Source: Negativicutes bacterium
GTDB lineage: Bacteria > Bacillota_C > Negativicutes > Acidaminococcales > Acidaminococcaceae
Direction of reading: 5' to 3'
Assembly (NCBI GenBank): GCA_009930275.1
Contig: RZYP01000107.1
Coordinates: 1-6,827 of the forward strand
Length of the DNA: 6,827 bases
The translations under genes and the position numbers were made by a program. Below the pieces are notes generated by a model. That model did not search any database and had not been told where the DNA came from. It saw only the letters and a program-made list of their open reading frames with translations. Shown here in pieces: positions 1-6,215 of the stretch (positions are counted from its first letter, which is position 1; the number at the start of each line of letters is the position of its first letter).

Positions 1-1680
1 GACAGGACAAGTCTTGGCGCAAAGACCGCAGCCTTTGCATTTATCAGTAATGGTGTAAACAGCCATTTTTTCACAAACTCCTGCAGGACAGCGTTTTTCG
101 TTGATGTGTGCCTCATACTCATGACGGAAGTATTTCAGCGTGCTCAGAACAGGATTAGGCGCTGTTTGGCCCAGCCCGCACAAAGCAGTCTCTTTAATGT
201 TTTTTGCCATGTTTTCCAGTAATTCGATGTCGCCGTCCCGTCCTTGCCCTTCAGTTATGCGGGTAAGGATTTCCAGCATTCTTTTTGTGCCTTCGCGGCA
301 AGGAGTGCATTTGCCGCAGGACTCCGACTGCGTAAAGTTCAGAAAGAATTTCGCTACATCTACCATACAGGTATCTTCATCCATGACAACCAGGCCGCCG
401 GAACCCATCATCGCACCGACAGCGGTCAGAGAATCATAATCTACCGGCAGGTCGAGCAATTCCTCGGGCAGACAGCCGCCGGATGGGCCGCCGATTTGAA
501 CTGCCTTGAATTTCTTGTTGTTGTTGATGCCCCCGCCTATGTCAAAAATAATTTCGCGCATGGTTATACCCATCGGCACCTCGGCCAGGCCGGTGTTGTT
601 GATTTTACCGGTCAAAGCAAAAACCTTGGTTCCCTTCGATTTTTCGGTACCGAAACCCGCGTACCAGTCCCCGCCGTTGACAAGGATGAGCGGTACGTTG
701 GCGAGAGTTTCTACGTTATTTATATTAGTGGGTTTTCCCCAAAGACCGGAAACCGCAGGGAAAGGCGGACGCGGCCTTGGCATGCCTCTTTTACCCTCGA
801 TTGAGGCCATAAGGGCTGTTTCCTCGCCGCAAACGAAGGCGCCGGCGCCCTCTTTGATGTGTATTTGGAAATTAAAACCGGAGTTGAAAATATTCTCGCC
901 TAACAAGCCCATAGCTTCGGCCTGCTCGATGGCGACGCGCAACCGCTTAATGGCCAGCGGGTATTCAGCGCGCACGTATATATAGCCCTCGTCAGCGCCG
1001 ATGGCATAGCCGCAGATAGCCATGCCTTCCAAAATTTTGTGCGGGTCGCCCTCCAGGACGCTGCGGTCCATGAAGGCGCCCGGGTCGCCTTCGTCAGCAT
1101 TACAGATAACATATTTTTTATCGTTCACCGACTGCTTGGCAAAACTCCATTTCAAGCCGGTCGGAAAACCGCCGCCGCCACGACCGCGCAGGCCGGATTT
1201 TTTCACTTCATCCACTACTTCGTCCGGCGTCATCAGGGTTAACGCCTTGCCCAGTCCTTCGTAGCCGCCAACGGCAATATACTCTTCTATTTGCTCCGGA
1301 TTTATGCAGCCGCAGTTGCCCAAAACCAAACGGTGTTGCTTTTTATAAAAATTAATATCGGAATATTTAGGAATGCTTTCATGCGTAAGAGGCTCGTGGT
1401 ACATGAGGCGTTCGACCAGACGGCCTTTTAACAAATGGGATTCAACTATTTCCGGTACGTCTTCCGCTGTTACGCGGGAATAAAAAGTCCCCTCAGGATA
1501 GACTATTACCAGCGGTCCGTATTCACAAAAACCGTGGCAGCCGGTTTCTACAACCATTACTTCATCGGCTAGCCCTTTGGCCTTTATTTCTTTTTGAAAC
1601 GCCAGCTCCACTTCTTTGGATCCTGCTGATTTACAGCCGGTACCCGCACAAACAAGGACGTGCGCTCTAATATGTTGCAT
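1..1680 (-). CDS. hydB: NuoF-like NADH/flavin subunit of a multimeric [FeFe]-hydrogenase (HydB/HndC type), partial at the window edge
   Basis: This is the NAD(P)H-oxidising flavoprotein subunit of a cytoplasmic soluble [FeFe]-hydrogenase. It is open through 560 codons to position 1, so the C-terminus is missing. Domains in order: an N-terminal thioredoxin-like [2Fe-2S] domain (C11, C16, C48, C52); a NuoF core with the glycine-rich nucleotide-binding stretch at 166-178 (GRGGGGFPTGLKW), NADEGDPGAF at 194-203 and GAGAFVCGEETAL at 278-290 for FMN/NADH; a [4Fe-4S] site at C455, C458, C461 with C501; a CPAGVC element at 531-536; and the first CxxCxxCxxxCP ferredoxin cluster (C548, C551, C554, C558). 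The second ferredoxin cluster and the stop lie outside. Complex I NuoF has neither the N-terminal [2Fe-2S] domain nor the ferredoxin tail, so this is the hydrogenase form, usually near 600 residues. The ATG has GGAGGG at 1687-1692, 6 nt upstream. It follows the HndB-like gene after 43 nt. Bifurcating versus purely NADH-linked activity cannot be read from the sequence. Confidence 0.95.
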   Translation of the reverse strand, partial: MQHIRAHVLVCAGTGCKSAGSKEVELAFQKEIKAKGLADEVMVVETGCHGFCEYGPLVIVYPEGTFYSRVTAEDVPEIVESHLLKGRLVERLMYHEPLTHESIPKYSDINFYKKQHRLVLGNCGCINPEQIEEYIAVGGYEGLGKALTLMTPDEVVDEVKKSGLRGRGGGGFPTGLKWSFAKQSVNDKKYVICNADEGDPGAFMDRSVLEGDPHKILEGMAICGYAIGADEGYIYVRAEYPLAIKRLRVAIEQAEAMGLLGENIFNSGFNFQIHIKEGAGAFVCGEETALMASIEGKRGMPRPRPPFPAVSGLWGKPTNINNVETLANVPLILVNGGDWYAGFGTEKSKGTKVFALTGKINNTGLAEVPMGITMREIIFDIGGGINNNKKFKAVQIGGPSGGCLPEELLDLPVDYDSLTAVGAMMGSGGLVVMDEDTCMVDVAKFFLNFTQSESCGKCTPCREGTKRMLEILTRITEGQGRDGDIELLENMAKNIKETALCGLGQTAPNPVLSTLKYFRHEYEAHINEKRCPAGVCEKMAVYTITDKCKGCGLCAKTCPV

Positions 1681-1723
1681 TGTGTTCCCTCCATTTTTAG
1701 GTCTGTGCCAAATTTTATCACTC

Positions 1724-2089
1724 TTACTGCTCAAGCTTGCCAACAACGAGATCTTCGATTATCCGGCCGTTGACAACATGGTCTGCGACAATTCTTTTCA
1801 CGTCTGCAGGCGTTACATTGCCGTAAGTAATACGCGGTTCATTGGGGCGGATAACGTCGAGAAGGACTTCCTTCTCGCACATGCCGATACAGCCTGTTTG
1901 CTGTACCTGTACATCGTGCATATTTCTTACAGCAAGCTCGTCCAGGACTGCGGTCATTACCTCACGTGCTCCGGCAGCAATGCCACAGGTGCCCATACCC
2001 ACTATTATTTTAGTTCCCTGTGTATGGCGAACTTTAATGTCATTCTTTAGCTTTTCGCGCAAAGACTTCAAATCCTCTAATGTTTTCAT
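1724..2089 (-). CDS. HndB-like thioredoxin-fold (2Fe-2S ferredoxin family) subunit of the [FeFe]-hydrogenase operon
   Basis: A 121-residue soluble protein of the thioredoxin-like ferredoxin family, matching the HndB type found between NuoE-like and NuoF-like genes in NADP-reducing and bifurcating hydrogenase operons. A charged helical N-terminus (1-24) precedes the signature VGMGTCGIAAGAR (30-42) and QTGCIGMCE (64-72). Only three cysteines are present (C35, C67, C71). The C-x3-C pair is intact, but the usual second cysteine after C35 is missing; from memory of the family this is typical of HndB-like proteins rather than damage here. A complete [2Fe-2S] cluster is therefore uncertain, and the protein may be structural or an assembly or electron-transfer accessory. 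The ATG has AGGAGG at 2097-2102, 7 nt upstream, and overlaps the stop of the preceding ATPase gene by 4 nt (ATGA), implying translational coupling. Confidence 0.88.
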   Translation of the reverse strand: MKTLEDLKSLREKLKNDIKVRHTQGTKIIVGMGTCGIAAGAREVMTAVLDELAVRNMHDVQVQQTGCIGMCEKEVLLDVIRPNEPRITYGNVTPADVKRIVADHVVNGRIIEDLVVGKLEQ

Positions 2090-2646
2090 CCCGTTACCTC
2101 CTGCTCATTTTTAACTTTATTTATCTCCTGCCGCAGATATGCATCCAGCCAACTATATAATTCTGGAAAACTGAAATCTATATCCTCGCCGAGTATTTCG
2201 CGTATAGCCTTGGAATCGAAGGCAAATTTGTTTTTACCTGATACATACCGCACAATAAAATGTAAATCGGGGTTTGCCACTAAAACGACCTTTAAGGTAG
2301 CCGCTAAGTCTCCCAAAGGGGGCCGATCCAGATGATCTCGCAAAAATGTTGCTTTGATTGTAGTACCCTGACCTTCCTTGGATCTAATCGTCAAATGTCC
2401 GCCGCTGTGCTCCGTTGACATCGATATTAACGCAAAACCCATGCCAACGCTACGGGTCAGCCGTGTTGTTACGAACGGGTCGCGGACTCTACTCAAAAAA
2501 TCTTCGTTCATACCCCTGCCGTCGTCACAAATACGAAAAACAAAGTAGCCCTCTTCGTCTTCGTTGACTCCCAAAAAAACTGTCTTGGCCTCAGCTTCAA
2601 TGGAATTCTGTATCAAATCAAGAATGTGAAGAGATAATTCGCGCAT
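2086..2646 (-). CDS. GHKL-family ATPase without histidine phosphotransfer domain, in the hydrogenase operon
   Basis: A 186-residue soluble protein. Residues 1 to about 105 form a histidine-kinase/MutL-like ATP-binding domain: N-box around HILDLIQNSIEA (7-18, N14 as expected Mg-ATP ligand), G1 box DDGRGM (41-46), F-box-like DPFVTT (56-61) and G2 box GMGFAL (68-73). No dimerisation/phosphoacceptor (HisKA) domain and no membrane segment is visible, so it is not an ordinary sensor kinase. The final 80 residues or so form a second region, with a stretch near 115-135 that looks like beta strands and a charged helical tail, that I do not recognise. Small ATPases at this place between the NuoE-like and HndB-like genes are known in some anaerobic Firmicutes hydrogenase operons; the job is not established to my knowledge. 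It starts 3 nt after the NuoE-like stop with only a weak Shine-Dalgarno site, suggesting dependence on upstream translation, and overlaps the next gene by 4 nt. Confidence 0.85.
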   Translation of the reverse strand: MRELSLHILDLIQNSIEAEAKTVFLGVNEDEEGYFVFRICDDGRGMNEDFLSRVRDPFVTTRLTRSVGMGFALISMSTEHSGGHLTIRSKEGQGTTIKATFLRDHLDRPPLGDLAATLKVVLVANPDLHFIVRYVSGKNKFAFDSKAIREILGEDIDFSFPELYSWLDAYLRQEINKVKNEQEVTG

Positions 2647-2649
2647 GAT

Positions 2650-3141
2650 TTATTTATATCTATCCAAAATAGCAGCCAGTTTTTCAGTGGTCAGTCGGCC
2701 ATGCGTATCGTCATTGATCTGCATAACCGGGGCTAAGCCGCAGGCGCCGACACAAGCTATTGTTTCCAAGGTAAAACGCAGATCCTCAGTGGTGTGACCG
2801 GCCTTGATTCCCAATTGTTTTTCTATAGCCTGCAAAATCACTTTGCCGCCTCTGACATGGCAAGCCGTGCCCTGGCAAACGCGGATAATATTGCGGCCCC
2901 TCGGATTTAAATGGAACTGGGAGTAAAAAGTCACCAACCCATAAATTTGACTGATAGGAATCTTCATCATCTCAGCCACATATTCAAGGACATCCTTGGG
3001 TAAATAATTATACAAGGCCTGTATTTCCTGCAAAACGGGAATAAGTGCTCCCTTCCGTCCTTCATACTTGGCCAATATTTCATCAATCTGGGCTTTTTCC
3101 CTATTTTCTCCGCCACAGCAACAATTGTTTTCTAAATCCAT
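2650..3141 (-). CDS. hydC: NuoE-like [2Fe-2S] subunit of the [FeFe]-hydrogenase (HydC/HndA type)
   Basis: A 163-residue homologue of the 24-kDa NuoE subunit of complex I, near the family's usual length. It pairs with the NuoF-like subunit and passes electrons between flavin and iron-sulfur chain. An N-terminal helical domain (about 15-75, including the conserved-looking QIYGLVTFYSQF at 65-76) is followed by the thioredoxin-like [2Fe-2S] domain, with all four ligands: C89 and C94 in CQGTAC, C130 and C134 in CVGAC. An unusual CCC run at residues 7-9 lies before the helical domain. The ATG at 3139-3141 is preceded by a purine-rich GGAAAGGAAGAG stretch. It is the first structural gene after a 132-nt intergenic gap and is followed 3 nt later by the GHKL ATPase gene. 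Confidence 0.94.
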   Translation of the reverse strand: MDLENNCCCGGENREKAQIDEILAKYEGRKGALIPVLQEIQALYNYLPKDVLEYVAEMMKIPISQIYGLVTFYSQFHLNPRGRNIIRVCQGTACHVRGGKVILQAIEKQLGIKAGHTTEDLRFTLETIACVGACGLAPVMQINDDTHGRLTTEKLAAILDRYK

Positions 3142-3273
3142 TCTTCATCTCTTCCTTTCCTTGACTAGACTACAGAAACTTTATCTGCGCCCATAGGCAG
3201 CGGTTAATAACGACATTACATTTTGCATGCATTAATACATTATGGTGTATACTTGCTTATTTTAAAACAAGAC
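3142..3273 (-). promoter_or_regulatory. Intergenic gap before the hydrogenase structural genes, with a weak candidate promoter
   Basis: This 132-nt AT-rich gap is the largest break inside the gene block. The best sigma-A-like match on the minus strand is TTTAAA (3261-3266), 16 bp, CATAAT (3239-3244): four of six and five of six matches to consensus. A short dyad, ATACA-N6-TGTAT (3235-3250), overlaps the -10 hexamer and could be an operator. The self-complementary octamer TGCATGCA lies at 3224-3231. A small imperfect hairpin near 3187-3202 has no T-run, so no terminator closes the upstream genes, and read-through from the distal promoter remains possible. If the promoter is real, the hydrogenase genes could be expressed separately from the sensor module. 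Confidence 0.35.
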
Positions 3274-4035
3274 TCAGCCGTTGATAAAACAACCAGGCCT
3301 ACAGCTTCTGCCCCCTTCGCCGCACAACGCCATTTTTATTTCGGCAATTGTCGGTTCTTCCAGGCACAGTATATTCTTGGGGCCCTGCAGAAATTCTATC
3401 ATTCGATGTGCATCAGAGGAAGTTAGATATGGTAACCCCCCCACTAGTGGCTGCAGGCAATTCTTTGTCAGCTCCTCAATACCGGCTGATGAAATTTCAG
3501 CAGCCGCAAGCGCCATCGTTTTTGTCAAAAAACCTAGTTGTCCGAGCAGACTGTAAGAGTGACGGTCAATATGGGCAGCAATGCAAATGCCGCCCAGACT
3601 GTTGCAACAATCAATCACGTCAGTTGCCTTCATTTCCAAAGAAGCTAACAGTAAGCGCTGTTCCTCTGCTACAAAATCATCGGCCGCGTCAACAATGAAT
3701 TGCGCCCCCAGCTTCACTGGATCATTTTTCATCTTGCTCATATGCTGATCAACAATTTTCTGCCAATGCTGCAACTGCTCCAACTCATCAAAAAGAACTA
3801 TGATGTGAGCTTCCTCTTTACACTGTACTTCCATACCAGGCAGAACCTTGACTCCATAACGCTCACCCACCTCCAGCGCAGCGATAACATTAGCGGAAGC
3901 ATTGTGGTCAGTGATGGCAATCATATTTACACCAAACTCAGCGGCCTTCATCACAATATGGTGAGGAGTCATTTCAACTTCCGCACAAGGAGAAAGCAGT
4001 GTATGAATATGCAAGTCAGCAAGCCACTGTTTCAT
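3274..4035 (-). CDS. PHP-domain metal-dependent phosphoesterase
   Basis: A 253-residue soluble protein of the polymerase-and-histidinol-phosphatase (PHP) superfamily. The metal-binding motifs are in the expected order: DLHIHT (7-12, H9 and H11), ITDHN (41-45, D43 and H44), GMEVQ (67-71, E69), EAH (75-77, H77), AAHIDR (153-158, H155) and SSDAH (206-210, D208 and H210). All expected ligand positions appear intact, so it should be catalytically active on a phosphoester, but the substrate (nucleotide, sugar phosphate or phosphoprotein) cannot be told. The overall form resembles the TrpH/YciV-like branch rather than the polymerase-linked one. The ATG follows the second DRTGG gene's stop after 2 nt, with an AAGGG stretch in the preceding codons. 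It is the last gene before the 132-nt gap. A phosphoesterase between sensor genes and hydrogenase genes suggests a signalling or metabolite-clearing role; this is inference. Confidence 0.88.
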   Translation of the reverse strand: MKQWLADLHIHTLLSPCAEVEMTPHHIVMKAAEFGVNMIAITDHNASANVIAALEVGERYGVKVLPGMEVQCKEEAHIIVLFDELEQLQHWQKIVDQHMSKMKNDPVKLGAQFIVDAADDFVAEEQRLLLASLEMKATDVIDCCNSLGGICIAAHIDRHSYSLLGQLGFLTKTMALAAAEISSAGIEELTKNCLQPLVGGLPYLTSSDAHRMIEFLQGPKNILCLEEPTIAEIKMALCGEGGRSCRPGCFING

Positions 4036-4037
4036 CT

Positions 4038-4376
4038 TTAACCCTTAACCCCTAAAGCATAAATCCGTCCAACAACCTCATATGTTGGCAGATTAGTCGT
4101 CAATATCACGACATCATTATTTTCCGCTTTAGTTATTGCCTCTTTTTCCACAGCAGTACCGCCAGCGACTATAACAGCCGCCAATCCCAGCAAAGCTGCC
4201 ACCGCGGCAATATTCTGATGTCCCTGCATAGTAACCCAAACCATGCCGGCAGAGGCTTGGCCCATAACATTGCTAAGAAGATCTGATGCATAGCCGCCAG
4301 TAACTTCTGCCGTTAAATCAGCGTTATGAGTAGCCACAGTTAAATCAAGCGCCTCGGTGAGATCATTTATCTTCAT
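4038..4376 (-). CDS. DRTGG-type small domain protein, cysteine-free paralogue
   Basis: A 112-residue protein that consists of little more than one DRTGG-type domain, a fold known from the N-terminal part of some HPr-kinase-like, CBS-linked and phosphotransacetylase proteins and of uncertain function. Visible signs are the helical start MKINDLTEALDL, the turn EVTGGYASDLLSNV (24-37), and an alternating hydrophobic and glycine-rich core (AALLGLAAVIVAGG) followed by a helix and the strand VVILTT. It contains no cysteine. I start it at 4376, not at the longer in-frame start at 4442, because AAGGGGG (4383-4389) sits 6 nt upstream and the extension would overlap the hydrogenase-like gene by 80 nt. 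With this start the overlap is 14 nt. It aligns by eye with the other DRTGG gene at the operon's start. Its position between the sensory hydrogenase and the PHP gene suggests a partner or ligand-binding role, unproven. Confidence 0.85.
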   Translation of the reverse strand: MKINDLTEALDLTVATHNADLTAEVTGGYASDLLSNVMGQASAGMVWVTMQGHQNIAAVAALLGLAAVIVAGGTAVEKEAITKAENNDVVILTTNLPTYEVVGRIYALGVKG

Positions 4377-5748
4377 TTTTATCCCCCTTGTCTGGATGTT
4401 TTGGTTGTCTTCCGGAAATAGGAATCTGCTCTGCCAAATCAAGCATGCCTTGCGCTAGCTTTTGAACGCTGGCGCGCAATTTAAAAATACAGTCTGTTTC
4501 ATGGGCTTTTCCCTGTACTATATCTTCTGCCAAACATTGGCAGGTCGGTGCGCCGCACGCCCCGCAATCCAGACCAGGCAAAGAACTTAAAACTTCTTCC
4601 ATTTTCTCGAACTTTTTCATAGCAACAACGATGTCCTCATCGAGCTGCATCATCGGTCTGGGAACCAATTCCTTAACACAACTGCTGGAGTCAGGGAAAT
4701 TCTTGCAGTGCATGCTTTGCGCAAGTGTCTTCTCTTTTGACTTGTCTTCTTTTTCACGCATAGCACGGACGCGCTGCTTCAAATTTTTTTCAGCTACAAA
4801 TTTATTAACTGCAGTCAAGGGCCCTCCGACACAACCCCCATAACAAGCAGAACACTCCACGTAATCCACATCGTGCATTTTATTCATCGATATTTGTTCC
4901 AAAACTTCATAGGCTTCATCAACTCCGTGCACAATAAGCGCGTTATCAATACCGGCAGCCTCTGCCTCTCCTCCGGCGGCGCCCCAACCCAAACCATAGG
5001 AAGAGCCTGTTGTCACCTTATCTTTCCAATCAAAAATCGTTACGTTTTCTTTCAAAACCCGGCACAATTCTCCATATATTTTAGCAACACTGAAAGCACC
5101 TGTTATTGCCGTGCTTTTCACATCAACAGCCTGCCTTATGTTGCTTCCCTTAGCAGGACAAGGCGCAACAAACCAAACCCCTATTTCTTCAGGTGCATAT
5201 TCGCCCCGTCTTTTCATTTCTTGCTTGATATAGATAGCCGCCGCTTCCGCAGGCGATAATATTGGTATAACTTGCTTGATCAATTCTGGAAATTTTACTT
5301 GAATTAAACGCAAAACTGCAGGACAGGCCGAAGAAATCAACGGTCTTGGTCCTTCGTGATAATTTTTCAGATAAGCCTCAATTTCCGCGGATATGTAATC
5401 ACTTGACGCTGAAACATCAAAAATCTCGTCAAAACCCATATCAAAAAGTCCTTGCCAGATAGCCTCAATTTTAATTTCCGGGCCAAACTGTGCGTAGAGA
5501 GATGGCGGGGGCAAAATAACATTATATTTATACTGCCTCATCTCGCTTAAACTGTCCATAACGGCAACCTTGGCATGATGCGGGCATCTGCGTATGCATT
5601 CACCGCAATCGATGCAGCGCGAGGCCAAAATAACCGCTTTGCCATTGCGTACCCGAATAGCCTCGGTAGGACAGTATTTGACGCAGGTGACGCAGCCTAT
5701 ACACGCACTTCCTTTTAAACGTACAGAATGAAAATAACTTCCCGACAC
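4363..5748 (-). CDS. Sensory-type [FeFe]-hydrogenase-like protein (HydS-like) with C-terminal RnfB-type [4Fe-4S] domain
   Basis: A 461-residue iron-sulfur protein. Residues 16-55 hold two [4Fe-4S] motifs (C16, C19, C22, C26; C45, C48, C51, C55, each ending CP). The hydrogenase large-subunit domain (about 75-325) keeps all four H-cluster cysteines: C142 in SSACPAV (motif 1), C197 in APCPAK (motif 2), and C302 and C306 in ECSACYGGC (motif 3), plus K200. The proton-transfer cysteine before the motif 1 ligand is alanine (A141), and the methionines expected in motifs 2 and 3 are A195 and S300; such changes mark the putative sensory groups C and D, not fast catalysts. The tail has C395, C398, C403, C420 (Cx2Cx4Cx16C), as in RnfB and the corrinoid protein AcsC. 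There is no PAS domain. I use the GTG at 5748 because AGGCGG (5757-5762) lies 8 nt upstream; a GTG at 5757 would add three residues. Likely role: H2 or redox sensor. Confidence 0.9.
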   Translation of the reverse strand: MSGSYFHSVRLKGSACIGCVTCVKYCPTEAIRVRNGKAVILASRCIDCGECIRRCPHHAKVAVMDSLSEMRQYKYNVILPPPSLYAQFGPEIKIEAIWQGLFDMGFDEIFDVSASSDYISAEIEAYLKNYHEGPRPLISSACPAVLRLIQVKFPELIKQVIPILSPAEAAAIYIKQEMKRRGEYAPEEIGVWFVAPCPAKGSNIRQAVDVKSTAITGAFSVAKIYGELCRVLKENVTIFDWKDKVTTGSSYGLGWGAAGGEAEAAGIDNALIVHGVDEAYEVLEQISMNKMHDVDYVECSACYGGCVGGPLTAVNKFVAEKNLKQRVRAMREKEDKSKEKTLAQSMHCKNFPDSSSCVKELVPRPMMQLDEDIVVAMKKFEKMEEVLSSLPGLDCGACGAPTCQCLAEDIVQGKAHETDCIFKLRASVQKLAQGMLDLAEQIPISGRQPKHPDKGDKNEDK

Positions 5749-5756
5749 CTGTATCA

Positions 5757-5762
5757 CCGCCT
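5757..5762 (-). promoter_or_regulatory. Ribosome binding site AGGCGG deciding the start of the sensory hydrogenase gene
   Basis: AGGCGGTGAT differs by one base from the full anti-16S consensus AGGAGGTGAT. It sits 8 nt before the GTG at 5746-5748 but overlaps the other in-frame GTG at 5755-5757, which would then have no site of its own. The shorter protein begins (M)SGSYFHSV, like related proteins as I recall them. Confidence 0.65.
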
Positions 5763-5768
5763 AAAACT

Positions 5769-6215
5769 TCATTTAGAATCATTGTCTAAGTGATTAAACA
5801 CCATAGTTATCTGCGTTCCTTGATTTACTTCAGATACTATGTCCAGCTTATCCGAACATTTTATCATGTTCGGCAGGCCCATGCCGGCGCCAAAACCCAT
5901 CTGCCGAATGTAATCCGGTGCCGTCGACCAGCCTTCCTGTTTTGCCAACTCTATATCCGGTATCCCCGGACCATTATCCGATACTATAATTACAGTACTC
6001 TCAGGCGAAATCTCTGCTGAAACTATGCCTCCGCCAGCATGAATAATAACATTCATTTCAGCTTCATAGGTGCCGATGGCAATCCTTCTTATGATATCTA
6101 CCGGTACGCCTATCCTTTGCAGCAACCTTTTTATACCGCTGGAGGCCTCGCCTGCGCGTTCAAAATCACCGGCCGCCACTTCGTATGTCACTTTCATTTT
6201 TTTATTCTCACTCAT
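5769..6215 (-). CDS. RsbT/RsbW-like anti-sigma-type GHKL ATPase (putative serine/threonine kinase)
   Basis: A 148-residue soluble protein with a single GHKL ATP-binding domain of the anti-sigma-factor kinase class (RsbT/RsbW/SpoIIAB). N-box with E51 and N55 in AIGTYEAEMNVIIHA (46-60); G1 box SDNGPGIPD (79-87, D80); G2 region QMGFGAGMGLPNM (105-117). The closing GxGxGLPN form is closest to RsbT-like members, which in well-studied systems phosphorylate STAS-domain partners. No STAS protein, PP2C phosphatase or sigma factor is in the window, so the partner is unknown. I start it at 6215, not at the longer start at 6278, because AAGGAG (6223-6228) is 7 nt upstream and the longer form would lie 71 nt inside the preceding gene. 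With this start the overlap is 8 nt. The stop is 20 nt before the sensory hydrogenase start, so the two are probably co-translated. Confidence 0.88.
   Translation of the reverse strand: MSENKKMKVTYEVAAGDFERAGEASSGIKRLLQRIGVPVDIIRRIAIGTYEAEMNVIIHAGGGIVSAEISPESTVIIVSDNGPGIPDIELAKQEGWSTAPDYIRQMGFGAGMGLPNMIKCSDKLDIVSEVNQGTQITMVFNHLDNDSK

Noticed and set aside
140..1264. Several plus-strand and alternative-frame open frames opposite the flavin subunit gene
   Set aside because: The minus-strand NuoF-like frame is continuous for 560 codons with all family motifs. The opposing frames look like low-complexity mirror translations without ribosome sites.
1616..2114. Plus-strand frames opposite the HndB-like gene
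   Set aside because: They are antisense to a gene with clear family motifs and have no recognisable domain.
3184..3205. Hairpin between the PHP gene and the NuoE-like gene as a terminator
   Set aside because: The stem is short and imperfect, with no T-run on either strand.
3281..4041. Plus-strand frames opposite the PHP gene
   Set aside because: The minus-strand protein has every PHP metal motif in order. The plus-strand frames overlap each other and show no domain.
4377..4442. Longer N-terminus for the second DRTGG gene
   Set aside because: It would overlap the upstream gene by 80 nt, and the clear ribosome site is at 4383-4389, next to the ATG at 4376.
5600..5782. Short minus-strand frame of 60 codons across the start of the sensory hydrogenase
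   Set aside because: It is in another frame within the ferredoxin-motif coding region and mirrors its cysteine-rich codons.
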